Part shown: piece by piece, positions 9,632-18,994 of the stretch
How positions within the stretch are numbered: position 1 is the first letter of the stretch
Layout: each line of letters starts with the position of its first letter
NCBI GenBank assembly: GCA_903945495.1
Contig: CAJAVU010000002.1
Location: 1 to 64,000 of the forward strand
DNA: 64,000 nucleotides
Direction: 5' to 3'
Source: an uncultured Flavobacteriales bacterium
GTDB taxonomy: Bacteria; Bacteroidota; Bacteroidia; Flavobacteriales_D; Crocinitomicaceae
The notes under the pieces: model-generated
What the model was told of the DNA's origin: nothing
The model's input: only the letters and a program-made list of their open reading frames with translations
Databases searched by the model: none
Position numbers and translations under genes: made by a program

Positions 9632-10587
9632 ATAAAAAAGTCTTGCTCGTAGGAGCTGGACAAATGGGAGTTGATTATTACAAAGTATTAAAAGCTTTGA
9701 ATTGCACAACAACAATTATTGGAAGGGGAGAAAATTCCGCAAAATTATTTGAAGAAAAAACAGGAATTAGTTGTATTACAGGAGGACTTGAGACGTTTCT
9801 TAATCAAAATGAAATTAATTTTGACGCTGCAATAATTGCAGTAGGTATGGAGCAGCTCGGACAAACCGCAATCCAATTGTTAAATAGCGGTTTCAAAAAT
9901 ATTTTGATCGAAAAACCTGCTGGATTGAATGAAGAGGAAATCACAGAACTTGCGAATCGTTCAAATAAGCATGAAGCTAGTATTTTTGTGGCTTATAATC
10001 GTAGATTTTATGCATCTGTTTTAAAAGCAAAAGAAATCATTGAATTAGATGGCGGAGTTACATCATTTAATTTTGAATTTACGGAATGGGCACATGTAAT
10101 CGAACCACTAATCAAAGCGAACGGAGTTAAAGATAAGTGGTTATTGGGAAATTCAACTCATGTCATTGATTTAGCATTTTATTTAGGTGGTGAACCTTCA
10201 GAAATGAGCTGTTATGCAGGAGGAAAGTTAAGTTGGCATGATAAAGCTATTTATTCTGGGGCTGGAATTTGTGAAAATAATGCATTGTTTTCATATCAAG
10301 CGAATTGGAATGCTCCAGGAAGGTGGGGACTTGAGGTTCTAACAAAAAAATCAAGACTTATTTTCCGACCATTAGAAGAACTCAAAATTCAGTTAATAGG
10401 TTCCGTATCTGTTAGTGAAGTAGAAATCGACCACGAAATTGATAAAAATTATAAAGCGGGTTTATTCATTCAAACGGCGAAATTTTTATTAGGGGAAACA
10501 AATGATTTTCAAACCATTCAAAAACAAGCAAAAATGTGCGAGTTTTATAATCAAATTGCTAAGGGAAATTCGATTGTACATGCTTAA
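9616..10587 (+). CDS. Gfo/Idh/MocA family oxidoreductase
   Basis: A 323-residue protein with KVLLVGAGQMGVDYYKVL at the N-terminus and the canonical LIEKPAGLNEEE (EKP) motif, followed by AYNRRFYASVLKAKEII, typical of Gfo/Idh/MocA sugar dehydrogenases. It starts inside the end of the preceding paralogue (16-base overlap), so the pair is translated together and may form a hetero-oligomer. The upstream partner lacks a clean EKP, suggesting a catalytic plus degenerate subunit pair; this is inference. Confidence 0.7.
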   Translation: MFDNLNKKVLLVGAGQMGVDYYKVLKALNCTTTIIGRGENSAKLFEEKTGISCITGGLETFLNQNEINFDAAIIAVGMEQLGQTAIQLLNSGFKNILIEKPAGLNEEEITELANRSNKHEASIFVAYNRRFYASVLKAKEIIELDGGVTSFNFEFTEWAHVIEPLIKANGVKDKWLLGNSTHVIDLAFYLGGEPSEMSCYAGGKLSWHDKAIYSGAGICENNALFSYQANWNAPGRWGLEVLTKKSRLIFRPLEELKIQLIGSVSVSEVEIDHEIDKNYKAGLFIQTAKFLLGETNDFQTIQKQAKMCEFYNQIAKGNSIVHA

Positions 10588-10602
10588 TTTGTTGTCAAAA
10601 AA

Positions 10603-11472
10603 TTATTTTTTCAAATCTTTTCGTTCAAAAGCATCAATAAATGAATTTGGCGTTACGTTGTATATACTTACATTTTTCGTTTTGCTATATGCTTGTAAGT
10701 CATGATATCCTTTGAAGGTAACCATGAACGTATGTAAAACCTCATGCAATCGCATGTTTTCATGATTGTTCTTTTTTATTTGAGAATTATTTTTTTTATT
10801 ATAAAAATGAGGAATTTGCACGTACACATTGTTGCCTTCATCAACTGCGATTTCATTCAACCAAGAATGCTCGGCACCTAACAAATAAATGTTCGAATAC
10901 GTCAAATTAATTCCATGAAACAAAGATGGTATTAACACATTGTGTGGACGCGGAATTCCCATTTTTAGTTTAAAAAGAAGATATGAAATTGCTGGTATTC
11001 CTTCAATCGGTGTTAGGTTGTAATAAATAATTCTAATGTTCTTATTTGCAGATATACGTTTTTGCCAATCTCCTTTGTTTTTTGCTGTTCGCGGCATAAA
11101 TAGGTAAAATTCCCAATCAACCTTTTCATTGATTCTGTCAAACATCTGTTCAGAGCGTTGAACGAGATCCTGTGAAACGCGTTTGTCCCAAAAAACAGAG
11201 TCGCAGGCAACAAAAAAACGTGGTTTTAATTCTTCAAATAAATGAGTTAAGGGAAAAAAGTTTACACAAATTAAATCTGATTTTGATAATGTTTGCTTAG
11301 CCGCTTGAATACTCGTTTCGAGAGATGGTCCATTGCCTAGAATCACACACGAATCATTCAGTTTTGATGGTAATTTTGAAACAGGCCGTGAACTAATAAG
11401 CGTTTTGCATAAGCTCATGAACGATGAAAAGAGCGCACGTATGAATTCTTGAATATGTTTAAGCGTCTTCAT
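10603..11472 (-). CDS. GT42/DUF115-like putative nonulosonic acid transferase
   Basis: A 289-residue protein convergent with the leg block. CVILGNGPSLE near residue 48 matches the GNGPSL nucleotide-binding start of Campylobacter Cst-type GT42 sialyltransferases and of DUF115/Maf proteins. Further on come FFVACDSVFWDKR, NIYLLGAEHSWLNE (position of GT42 'IYLSGID') and VSIYNVTPNSFIDAF near the end (compare GT42 'PNS'). It follows genes making a CMP-activated acid, so it is a natural candidate for the transferase. The match is by eye and the family is distant; a DUF115 protein of other function is possible. Confidence 0.5.
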   Translation of the reverse strand: MKTLKHIQEFIRALFSSFMSLCKTLISSRPVSKLPSKLNDSCVILGNGPSLETSIQAAKQTLSKSDLICVNFFPLTHLFEELKPRFFVACDSVFWDKRVSQDLVQRSEQMFDRINEKVDWEFYLFMPRTAKNKGDWQKRISANKNIRIIYYNLTPIEGIPAISYLLFKLKMGIPRPHNVLIPSLFHGINLTYSNIYLLGAEHSWLNEIAVDEGNNVYVQIPHFYNKKNNSQIKKNNHENMRLHEVLHTFMVTFKGYHDLQAYSKTKNVSIYNVTPNSFIDAFERKDLKK

Positions 11473-11503
11473 TTATTGCTGAGATACCATTTTTTAAAGT
11501 GAG

Positions 11504-11511
11504 CAAAGGTA
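11504..11511 (-). promoter_or_regulatory. Bacteroidota -7 box (TACCTTTG)
   Basis: Exact TAnnTTTG on the minus strand, about 31 bases before the ATG of the GT42/DUF115-like gene. No clear TTTG -33 element is spaced upstream, so the assignment rests on the -7 box alone. Confidence 0.4.
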
Positions 11512-11609
11512 CAAAAATATGAAGAAATAATTTTTCGTTGAGTTTCCTTGAAAAACGATGATTATAGCGGCAATTATTCTATTTTTACCCTATCAATTTA
11601 AAAGAAAGA

Positions 11610-12389
11610 ATGGCATCAATCCTAAAGAAAATCGTTGGGTCAAAAATTGTTGAACGATCGAAACGAAAATTCATCGCTAAAACAGGCGTATTTTTTTCGT
11701 TGAAAAAGCTGTCAGCTTCAACTTCTGATGATTTGGCTCTTGTGAAAGTGCTGAATACTTTTGAATTTGATAAAGTATTGGATGTAGGGGCAAATATTGG
11801 TCAATTCGCTGAGTCGCTCTTAGATTTTGGGTATAAGGGTAAAATCATTTCGTTTGAACCGACGTCTGTTGTTTATCCAACACTTTTAAAGAAAGCTGAA
11901 AAATTCAAGAATTGGCAAATAGCTGAGAAAATGGCTATTGGAAACGAGGATGGAGAAATTGAGATGAATATTTCAGCGGATCCATTGTTCAATTCCATTA
12001 AGGAAATTCAGGACGACTACACAAATTACCATTCTGCTTCTGGAAAAAGTGGTACAGAAAAAGTACGTTTGGCAAAACTTGATAGTATTTGGGATGAATA
12101 TATTCAACCTTCCGAACGCGTATTCTTGAAAATCGATACGCAAGGTTTTGAGAAAGAAGTATTAGAAGGTGCATCGAATTCATTAGACAAGGTAAGTGGA
12201 ATCAAAATCGAAATGCCTTTACAACCAATTTATAAGAATGTTGAGTGGGATATATTTGATTTAATGCAATTTTTCAAATCAAAAGGATTCGCATGTGTTG
12301 GAGTGAGTAAAGTTGCTGTCAATCAACAATCGGGAATTGTGCACGAAGTCGATGGTGTTTTCATAAAAGAAAGCCTTCTGAAACATTAA
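11610..12389 (+). CDS. FkbM family SAM-dependent methyltransferase
   Basis: A 259-residue protein. The SAM-binding motif is VLDVGANIGQFAESLLDFG, followed by GKIISFEPTSVVYPTL, the usual FkbM spacing with the acidic residue of motif II, then LKIDTQGFEKEVLEGA, a strong FkbM signature. FkbM enzymes O-methylate sugars in surface polysaccharides. The last four bases overlap the end of the facing GT4 gene, with the palindrome TTAA providing both stop codons. Confidence 0.8.
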   Translation: MASILKKIVGSKIVERSKRKFIAKTGVFFSLKKLSASTSDDLALVKVLNTFEFDKVLDVGANIGQFAESLLDFGYKGKIISFEPTSVVYPTLLKKAEKFKNWQIAEKMAIGNEDGEIEMNISADPLFNSIKEIQDDYTNYHSASGKSGTEKVRLAKLDSIWDEYIQPSERVFLKIDTQGFEKEVLEGASNSLDKVSGIKIEMPLQPIYKNVEWDIFDLMQFFKSKGFACVGVSKVAVNQQSGIVHEVDGVFIKESLLKH

Positions 12390-13684
12390 CTTTCAGCTAT
12401 CTCATCCAAATATCCGGCGATTTTTTGTGTAATTGCTTTGTTGGAATATTCTGAAACGTGTTGACTCGGATTGAAATTACCGATTTCGTTGTGGATCAAT
12501 GCTTTCTTTAAATAAGCGTAAATAAAGAGCTCTTCGGAGTAATCAAAGGATTTCCCGAGTTGTTTTTCTTCAACGATTTGTTTTACGTCGCCGTCATTCG
12601 GACCAAAAACGAGAATTGGTTTTCCTGTTCGCAACATTTCAAATAATTTCCCAGGAATTCGTCCTTTCGCATTTGCGGCTTTGTTGATCGGTAACAAAAG
12701 CATTGACGCTTCTGCATATTCTTCCAATACTTGCTGACGTGGAATCATTCCCATATATTCAGTGAGTCCATCCAAATCATTCATGCGAATCGATTCTCGA
12801 ACAGCATGGTCAACTTCACCCGCCAATTTTATACGCACGTTTGAACGGATTTCTGGATGCTCGATTAACAACTGTTTTAAGGCATTTAAGAACGAAATAG
12901 GATTGCGGTCTTCGCCTAATAAACCTCCATGAAAAAATATGAAATCAGTACTTTCTTTGGCTTGAAAATGTTCAAATTCAGGTTCGTCAAAACCGTAATA
13001 AATGACATCAACTTTTTTAGCACCAATCGATTCTAGGTCTTTTTTCCATGTTGGACTAGCAATCGTGATTTTCTTTGCGGTTTTAAAAACAGCTTGTTCT
13101 AAGGCTTTGTGTTTTCTGTCGGCCCGTTTGCCGATGTACAATTTGTCATAGTAGTCGACTTGCGTCCAAGGATCTTGGAAATCTGCCAACCAGGGAATCA
13201 TAAATTTTTGCGCTAATTTCAAACCAATCACCGTGTTTGTGTGAGGTGGTCCATCCGTTAAAATAGCGTCAATTTTGTTGTTTTGAAGATAGTTCTCCAA
13301 GTATTTTACAGATGGTTTAATCCAACGGTAACGCGCATCTGGGATAAAGAAGTTCCCGCGTACCCACATTCCTAAGGTGTCAACAATAGTTTTTTTCTTC
13401 GCCGAATTCGATGTGATATTTTGTAAAGGTTGATTCTTTTTACGACCAGAAAGCTTTTTAAATAAGTTGATTGGTTCAAAAATGGGAACTTTGTGAATCT
13501 CTAAACCTTCAGGAATATCTTTTTCGTTCGTGAAATCTAAAAATTGATAAGAAGCATTTTCGGCTGTGAAAACAACCGGTTCCCAACCAAATTCACGCAA
13601 GTACTTTACGAATTTTAAACAACGAAGTACTGTTATTCCGCCTGAAGGAGGCCAATGATATGTAATAATTAAAACCTTTTTCAC
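12386..13684 (-). CDS. Glycosyltransferase family 4
   Basis: GT-B glycosyltransferase with N-terminal VLIITYHWPPSGGITVLRCLKFVKYL and C-terminal nucleotide-sugar domain (FFHGGLLGEDRNP, PINKAANAKGRIPGKLFEMLRTGKPILVFGP). I choose the GTG at 13684 (MKKVLIITYHW) instead of the track's GTG at 13702, because the shorter form begins like its relatives. A TATTTTTG -7 box lies at 13725-13732 on the minus strand. Cytoplasmic, likely adding a sugar to a lipid-linked surface glycan; donor unknown. Confidence 0.75.
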   Translation of the reverse strand: MKKVLIITYHWPPSGGITVLRCLKFVKYLREFGWEPVVFTAENASYQFLDFTNEKDIPEGLEIHKVPIFEPINLFKKLSGRKKNQPLQNITSNSAKKKTIVDTLGMWVRGNFFIPDARYRWIKPSVKYLENYLQNNKIDAILTDGPPHTNTVIGLKLAQKFMIPWLADFQDPWTQVDYYDKLYIGKRADRKHKALEQAVFKTAKKITIASPTWKKDLESIGAKKVDVIYYGFDEPEFEHFQAKESTDFIFFHGGLLGEDRNPISFLNALKQLLIEHPEIRSNVRIKLAGEVDHAVRESIRMNDLDGLTEYMGMIPRQQVLEEYAEASMLLLPINKAANAKGRIPGKLFEMLRTGKPILVFGPNDGDVKQIVEEKQLGKSFDYSEELFIYAYLKKALIHNEIGNFNPSQHVSEYSNKAITQKIAGYLDEIAES

Positions 13685-13773
13685 GTTTCTTATTCGCTGC
13701 ACAAAATTGGTTAAATGCGCTAAACAAAAATAAGCAAATTATCAGTAGTTCGTTCAGATTACAAGGTATCGCT

Positions 13774-13781
13774 TATATTTG
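13774..13781 (+). promoter_or_regulatory. Bacteroidota -7 box (TATATTTG) for flippase gene
   Basis: Exact TAnnTTTG only 12 bases before the ATG at 13794. The alternative TTG start at 13779 in the ORF track overlaps this box, so it would lie upstream of the transcript start. The box therefore decides the start codon and implies a very short 5' leader. Confidence 0.55.
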
Positions 13782-13793
13782 CACCACAAGATT

Positions 13794-15296
13794 ATGGGAA
13801 TCGTTCAGAAAGATGCTTTTCGTACCATGTTAATTTCCTACGGTGGAATTGTACTTGGTTATTTGAATAAGGGATTATTGTTCCTTCTTATTCTGACGAC
13901 TGAACAAATTGGCTTAGTCAATTTGATTATTTCTTTAGGAACCATGTTTGCTCAATTTTCGAATCTAGGAACCATTTATTCAACGTGGAAATTTTTACCA
14001 TTTTTCAAGAATGAGGCGAAGAAACACCATGGATTTTTGCCGCTGATTTTATTGATTGTCTTTGTAGGGGTTTCTTTTTTTACTGCTCTATCACTGATTT
14101 TTAGACCGCAAATTGAAGAAATGTATTTGGAACATTCAGCCATGTTCGTTTCCTATTATTACTGGTTTATGCCCATTGGTGTTTCCTACGTATTATTTAT
14201 GGTGTTGGAAATTTATTTGAGAAGCTTTTACAAGAATGTAATTTCAGTGGTTGCTTCTGAAATCATTTTGCGTTTGGCATTAACAGTATTATTAGCGCTG
14301 ATTTATTTCAAATTGATAAGTTTCGATTTATTTGTTATTCTGCATAGTTTAATTTACTTGATTCCAACAGGTATTTTATTGATGTATTTATATCGAATAG
14401 GGGAATTGAACTTGTTTCCTTCTTCCATTCAAATATCCAAACGTTTTCGAAAGATTGTAATTTTATTTTCAGCCTTCAATTATATAAACACGCTTGGTGT
14501 TGTGCTTGTTGGTTCAATGGACGTAATCATGATTGCTCAAATGATTGGCTTGGAAGGAACCGGTGTTTATACAACGGTTATTTTCTTGACATCCGCATTA
14601 CAAGTTCCCTATAAATCAATTATTCGAGTTAGTTCTCCTTTGGTATCCGATTATTGGAAATCACGCGAATTTGATAAAATGAAAGACTTGTATCGAAAAG
14701 TGAGTTCGGTTAGTTTAGTTATCGGATTGGGATTGTTCTGTGGTATTTGGAACAATATCGATTTTCTATTCTCATTCTTAAAACCTGAATTTCAAGCTGG
14801 TATTTGGGTGTTTTTCTTTCTGATGATGGGGCGTTTGGTGGATATGTATTTTGGAATCAATGGCGCCATTTTTACGACTTCCAAAAAGTTCAAATACGAC
14901 ATCTATTTTACGCTCTTTTTAATCTTTGCCGTTTTCTTTTTAAACCTTTGGTTTATTCCGATTTGGGGAATTGTTGGAGCTGCCATTTCAACTTCAGTGG
15001 CTATTTTATTCTATAATTTTGGACGCTTACTTTTTGTTTGGTTTGCATTCAAAATTCACCCATTCCACAAGAACCAATTCGTTGTGATCCTTTTAGGTTT
15101 AGTGAGTTTATTCGTTGGTTGGTTGACTTCTGACTTGATCGAAAACAAATACGTAGAGTTTATCGTACAATCGCTCCTTGTTGTTTTGCTATTTTTTGCA
15201 CCAATTTATTGGTTTAAACTAGAACCAGAATCTGTCAACTATTTGAACAAAGGAACCGCTTTTATTGGTTCGAAATTGGGCAGAAAAAAAGCATAA
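13794..15296 (+). CDS. Polysaccharide flippase (Wzx/MATE-like, MVF superfamily)
   Basis: About 500 residues with a dozen or more hydrophobic segments spread evenly, starting MGIVQKDAFRTMLISYGGIVLGYLNKGLLFLLIL, typical of Wzx/O-antigen flippases. LVGSMDVIMIAQMIGLEGTGVYTTVIFLTSALQVPY fits the central helices of this family. It would flip the lipid-linked glycan built by the enzymes of this island. Start set at ATG 13794 because of the promoter box. It ends convergently with alaS. Confidence 0.78.
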   Translation: MGIVQKDAFRTMLISYGGIVLGYLNKGLLFLLILTTEQIGLVNLIISLGTMFAQFSNLGTIYSTWKFLPFFKNEAKKHHGFLPLILLIVFVGVSFFTALSLIFRPQIEEMYLEHSAMFVSYYYWFMPIGVSYVLFMVLEIYLRSFYKNVISVVASEIILRLALTVLLALIYFKLISFDLFVILHSLIYLIPTGILLMYLYRIGELNLFPSSIQISKRFRKIVILFSAFNYINTLGVVLVGSMDVIMIAQMIGLEGTGVYTTVIFLTSALQVPYKSIIRVSSPLVSDYWKSREFDKMKDLYRKVSSVSLVIGLGLFCGIWNNIDFLFSFLKPEFQAGIWVFFFLMMGRLVDMYFGINGAIFTTSKKFKYDIYFTLFLIFAVFFLNLWFIPIWGIVGAAISTSVAILFYNFGRLLFVWFAFKIHPFHKNQFVVILLGLVSLFVGWLTSDLIENKYVEFIVQSLLVVLLFFAPIYWFKLEPESVNYLNKGTAFIGSKLGRKKA

Positions 15297-15324
15297 AAAA
15301 ATGTAGGCTTAATTAACCTACATT
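15295..15324 (-). terminator. Intrinsic terminator of alaS
   Basis: Perfect 8-bp stem AATGTAGG/CCTACATT followed on the minus strand by a run of seven T. The A/T run overlaps the stop codon of the flippase gene, so it serves mainly alaS and may act weakly in the other direction. Confidence 0.75.
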
Positions 15325-15352
15325 CCTCATAATTATAAAAAGCTATTTTAAA

Positions 15353-15400
15353 TCTTCAAATCATAGAATCTTCAAATCATTGAATTTTCAAATTATTTCC
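15353..15400. repeat. Three 16-bp tandem units (TCTTCAAATCATAGAA-like)
   Basis: Units TCTTCAAATCATAGAA, TCTTCAAATCATTGAA and a degenerate TTTTCAAATTATTTCC follow each other directly between the alaS stop and its terminator. The first two differ at one base. No function seen. Confidence 0.6.
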
Positions 15401-15402
15401 TC

Positions 15403-18015
15403 TTAAATCTTCGCTTTACATTCTTCAATTGCAGCTTTTAAGCCACCTGGATTTTTACCACCAGCTGTAGCGAAGAATGGTTGTCCACCACCACCACCTT
15501 GGATGTGCTTAGCAACTTCTCTAACTAAATTACCTGCATTCAAACCTTTGTCTGCTATAACTGAATCGGAAACAATGATGCTAATTGTACATTTATCACC
15601 TTCATTTCCACCGATTACACCGAAGAGGTTATCTACTTCTCCTTTCAGTTGGAACAAGATGTCTTTAATTGATCCACCATCCAGATTCACAGTTGTTCCT
15701 AAGAAATTGATTCCATTGATTGTTTCAATTTTTGACTTCAATTCACCTTTTACGTTCATCGCTTTTTCACGTTGAAGCACTTCAATTTCTTTGGTTAATT
15801 GATTGTTTTTCGTCAATAAATCTTCAACAGCTTTGATCAAGTCTTTTGGATTCTTCAAAGTCAAAGCAATCGTTTCAAGTGTATCTGCTTTTTGTTTAAA
15901 GAAGTTTTCTGCTACCTTTGATGTGATTGCTTCAATACGACGAACACCTGCCGCGACAGCTGTTTCTGTTGTGATTTTAAATAAGCCAATTTTACTTGTT
16001 GAAGGAACGTGTGTTCCACCGCATAATTCAACTGATTCTCCAAATTTGATTACGCGAACCGAATCACCGTATTTCTCACCAAACAAGGCCATTGCACCAA
16101 GCGCTTTTGCTTCTTCAATTGGTGTGTTTCTGCGTTCGTCTAGCGAAATATTTTGATGAATTCCTTCTGTTACGATTCGTTCAACTTCTGCTAATTCTTC
16201 ATCTGTAACCTTCGAGAAATGCGAAAAATCGAAACGTAAATATTCAGGATTTACCAAAGATCCTTTTTGCTCAACATGCGTTCCTAAAACTGTTCTCAAT
16301 GCATGATGCAATAGGTGAGTAGCAGAGTGATTCGAAGCCGAGGCAATTCTATTTTTCTCATTCACCGTCGCTGTAAAAGTTGCGTTCACGTCAGTTGGCA
16401 CTTTTTCACTCAAATGAATTATTAAATTGTTTTCTTTTTTCGTGTCGAAAATGTGAATCGTTTCACCATTCGCTTCAATCGTTCCTTTGTCTCCAACTTG
16501 TCCACCACCTTCAGGATAGAACGGAGTTTGGTTGAATACTAATTGAAAGAATGATTTTTGCTTTTGACTCACTTTGCGGTATTTCACCAATTGCAATTCG
16601 GCAGTCAAGTTGTCATAACCAATGAATTCAACGTTGCCATCTGGACGTACTTGAACCCAATCATCTGTTTCAACGGCATTTTCATCACGCGAACGATCTT
16701 TTTGTTTTTGAAGTTCAGCGTTGAATGCTTCTTCGTCAATTGAAAGGTCATTTTCTCGTGCGATTAATGACGTTAAATCGACAGGGAAACCATATGTGTC
16801 AAACAATTCGAAAATAGCAACACCATCAATCGTATCTTTATTCTCTTTTTTAGTAGTTTGAATAATTCCATCAATTCGCTTCAATCCTTTCTCCAATGTT
16901 CTGAAGAAGCTAATTTCCTCTTCACGAATTACTTTTTGTACAAGTTCTCTCTGATTGATCAATTCAACGAACGGATCTCCCATGATTTCACTTAATACAA
17001 CAGATAAGTCACACAAGAATGGTTCTTTCATTCCAAGAGTTTGATATCCATAACGAACAGCTCTTCTCAAAATTCGTCGGATAACATAACCCGCACCAGT
17101 GTTTGAAGGCAATTGTCCATCAGCAATAGAGAATGCAATCGCACGAACGTGATCTGAAATTACGCGCAATGCAATATCTGTTTCTTCTTTCACACCATAG
17201 TTAACACCAGAAACTTTTTCCATGTGTTGAATCAATGTTTGGAACAAGTCCGTATCGTAATTCGATGTTTTTCCTTGCAAAGCCATGGCCAAACGTTCCA
17301 ATCCCATTCCTGTATCAACATGTGTTGCAGGAAGTGGTTCCAAACTACCATCCGCTTTACGGTTAAATTGCATGAAAACGTTGTTCCAAATCTCAATAAC
17401 TTGAGGATGGTCATAATTTACCAATGATTTACCGTCAACTAAATCACGTTCAGCTTTCGAGCGTAAATCAACGTGAATTTCTGTACAAGGACCACATGGA
17501 CCTGTATCGCCCATTTCCCAGAAATTATCTTTTTTCGAAGCAAGTATGATGCGGTCTTCAGCAATGTATTTTTTCCAAATAGCAAAACTTTCTGAATCTT
17601 GAGGAACCCCATCTTTTGCGTCACCTTCAAAAACAGTTACATACAACTTGTCTTTTGGAATTTTATACACTTCAGTCAATAATTCCCAAGCCCAACCAAT
17701 TGCTTCTTCTTTGAAATAATCTCCGAACGACCAGTTACCCAACATTTCGAACATCGTGTGATGGTAAGTATCAACACCAACCTCTTCTAAATCGTTGTGT
17801 TTTCCAGAAACACGCAAACACTTCTGAGAATTGGCGACACGCGGATTTTTAGGAATGGCATTTCCAAGGAAGTAATCCTTGAATTGGTTCATTCCGGCAT
17901 TTGTAAACATCAAAGTTGGATCATTCTTAACAACCATTGGTGCTGAAGGAACAATCTCATGTCCTTTTGATGCAAAAAATGTAAAAAATTGCTCGCGTAT
18001 TTCAGAAACTTTCAT
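15403..18015 (-). CDS. alaS: Alanyl-tRNA synthetase
   Basis: 870 residues, full length. Catalytic domain from the N-terminus ([60 protein letters not shown]), editing domain with the zinc motif [14 protein letters not shown] and [13 protein letters not shown], and C-terminal DHHA1 domain ending [20 protein letters not shown]. It charges tRNA-Ala and clears mischarged species. A TAAATTTG promoter box sits 34 bases upstream of its ATG. Confidence 0.98.
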   Translation of the reverse strand: MKVSEIREQFFTFFASKGHEIVPSAPMVVKNDPTLMFTNAGMNQFKDYFLGNAIPKNPRVANSQKCLRVSGKHNDLEEVGVDTYHHTMFEMLGNWSFGDYFKEEAIGWAWELLTEVYKIPKDKLYVTVFEGDAKDGVPQDSESFAIWKKYIAEDRIILASKKDNFWEMGDTGPCGPCTEIHVDLRSKAERDLVDGKSLVNYDHPQVIEIWNNVFMQFNRKADGSLEPLPATHVDTGMGLERLAMALQGKTSNYDTDLFQTLIQHMEKVSGVNYGVKEETDIALRVISDHVRAIAFSIADGQLPSNTGAGYVIRRILRRAVRYGYQTLGMKEPFLCDLSVVLSEIMGDPFVELINQRELVQKVIREEEISFFRTLEKGLKRIDGIIQTTKKENKDTIDGVAIFELFDTYGFPVDLTSLIARENDLSIDEEAFNAELQKQKDRSRDENAVETDDWVQVRPDGNVEFIGYDNLTAELQLVKYRKVSQKQKSFFQLVFNQTPFYPEGGGQVGDKGTIEANGETIHIFDTKKENNLIIHLSEKVPTDVNATFTATVNEKNRIASASNHSATHLLHHALRTVLGTHVEQKGSLVNPEYLRFDFSHFSKVTDEELAEVERIVTEGIHQNISLDERRNTPIEEAKALGAMALFGEKYGDSVRVIKFGESVELCGGTHVPSTSKIGLFKITTETAVAAGVRRIEAITSKVAENFFKQKADTLETIALTLKNPKDLIKAVEDLLTKNNQLTKEIEVLQREKAMNVKGELKSKIETINGINFLGTTVNLDGGSIKDILFQLKGEVDNLFGVIGGNEGDKCTISIIVSDSVIADKGLNAGNLVREVAKHIQGGGGGQPFFATAGGKNPGGLKAAIEECKAKI

Positions 18016-18049
18016 GAAAGATGTTGTTTTCTATTCGTTTTTAAAGCTG

Positions 18050-18057
18050 CAAATTTA
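18050..18057 (-). promoter_or_regulatory. -7 box (TAAATTTG) of alaS
   Basis: Exact TAnnTTTG on the minus strand, 34 bases before the alaS ATG. A TTTG upstream is spaced only 11 bases away, too close for a usual -33 element. Confidence 0.45.
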
Positions 18058-18163
18058 ACGGAATTAGTCAAAAAAATATGTTTTTAGGATGGGAAAATGC
18101 TTGTGAAGGACATTGTTTTTTGTAATTCTAATGGTAAATTCTTTACTCGGTCAGTCTGATGCA

Positions 18164-18198
18164 TAAAAAAAGGTTAGAACTAATTTAGATCTAACCTT
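18164..18198 (-). terminator. Intrinsic terminator after lipoprotein gene
   Basis: Stem AAGGTTAGA/TCTAACCTT (9 bp, perfect) with seven T following on the minus strand; lies 25 bases beyond the stop of the 18223-18744 gene. Confidence 0.8.
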
Positions 18199-18222
18199 CA
18201 GTGTTGTTATAATTTCCTTGAA

Positions 18223-18744
18223 TTATTTGATTGCATCAATTTTTTCTTGATTAGCGTTCTCTTCCATTTGGAAGTTGAATTTAGTAGCTAATTCTTGTTG
18301 AGCATCAGCAAATTCTTTATCCAATTTCTCCTCTTGTTTTGTTACTTCAACTTCCATTTGTTGAATAAATTCAAGATCTTCTTCAGTAATGTTTTCGCCT
18401 TTATCTAAAATGTCAAACATTTTTTTGTATTCATTTGAATAGATGTTTTTGTAGAATGAAAATAATTCGATTGCAGCATTTTTTAAACGATTACTTCCTT
18501 CAAATCCTTCCATTTTTTTGATTGTCGCCAACGACTCATCACATTGCTTAACGATATCTAAACGAATGTCTTTGCATTTTTCAAGATCTGTATCCATTGT
18601 TTCAACCAAGTCTAAACTTAATTCAATGATTTTTGATTGTTCTTTAATAATAGCATCATTGTATTCAATGGCTTTTTGTGAATCTGTCGCACACGATTGC
18701 AATAGCAAAAACGAAAACGCGAATAATGGTAAAATGTATTTCAT
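18223..18744 (-). CDS. Small helical lipoprotein, unknown function
   Basis: 173 residues beginning MKYILPLFAFSFLLLQSCATDSQK: a lipoprotein signal with lipobox LLLQSC, so a probable membrane-anchored protein. The rest is almost entirely charged and helical (KCKDIRLDIVKQCDESLATIKKMEG, TEEDLEFIQQMEVEVTKQEEKLDKEFADAQQELATKF), likely coiled coil. It stands alone between two terminator/promoter regions, with dnaK divergent from it. I recognise no family. Confidence 0.65.
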   Translation of the reverse strand: MKYILPLFAFSFLLLQSCATDSQKAIEYNDAIIKEQSKIIELSLDLVETMDTDLEKCKDIRLDIVKQCDESLATIKKMEGFEGSNRLKNAAIELFSFYKNIYSNEYKKMFDILDKGENITEEDLEFIQQMEVEVTKQEEKLDKEFADAQQELATKFNFQMEENANQEKIDAIK

Positions 18745-18798
18745 AATTTTTAGTTTGGAATAAATGTACTTATTCAGTTTTCAAATCGAAAATAATCA

Positions 18799-18872
18799 GA
18801 CATATTTCTGTCAATTTTGATTTGATTTTTTACAAATGAGATTTTTTTGTCAGTATTTCTGTCATTTCGACA
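18799..18872. promoter_or_regulatory. Repeated GACA/TGTC motifs upstream of dnaK
   Basis: An 11-bp direct repeat TATTTCTGTCA occurs at 18803 and 18854. Each copy sits in an inverted arrangement of GACA and TGTC: GACA-TATTTC-TGTC at 18799-18812 and TGTC-ATTTC-GACA at 18860-18872. The regular layout in the dnaK/lipoprotein divergent region suggests a protein-binding site; the regulator is unknown. Confidence 0.35.
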
Positions 18873-18934
18873 TAAAATACCACATCAACATATCGATTAA
18901 TGACAAAATATACGCGAATAATTCCAAAAAAGGT

Positions 18935-18953
18935 GGTGGCACAAAGATTGACT
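18935..18953 (+). promoter_or_regulatory. Possible sigma-54-like -24/-12 promoter of dnaK
   Basis: TGGTGGCACAAAGATTGACT resembles the TGGCAC-N5-TTGC pattern. GG stands at the -24 position and TTGA at -12, where GC is expected, so one key base differs. It lies 42 bases before the dnaK ATG, and no TAnnTTTG box is seen close by. Inference only. Confidence 0.3.
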
Positions 18954-18994
18954 AGAGGAAAACAGTTTTAAACTGAATATAATTTACAAACAAT

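Noticed and set aside
15503-17427. Several plus-strand ORFs inside alaS and other shadow ORFs of the track
   Set aside because: They lie fully inside well-recognised genes on the other strand or in another frame and have no family-like sequence.
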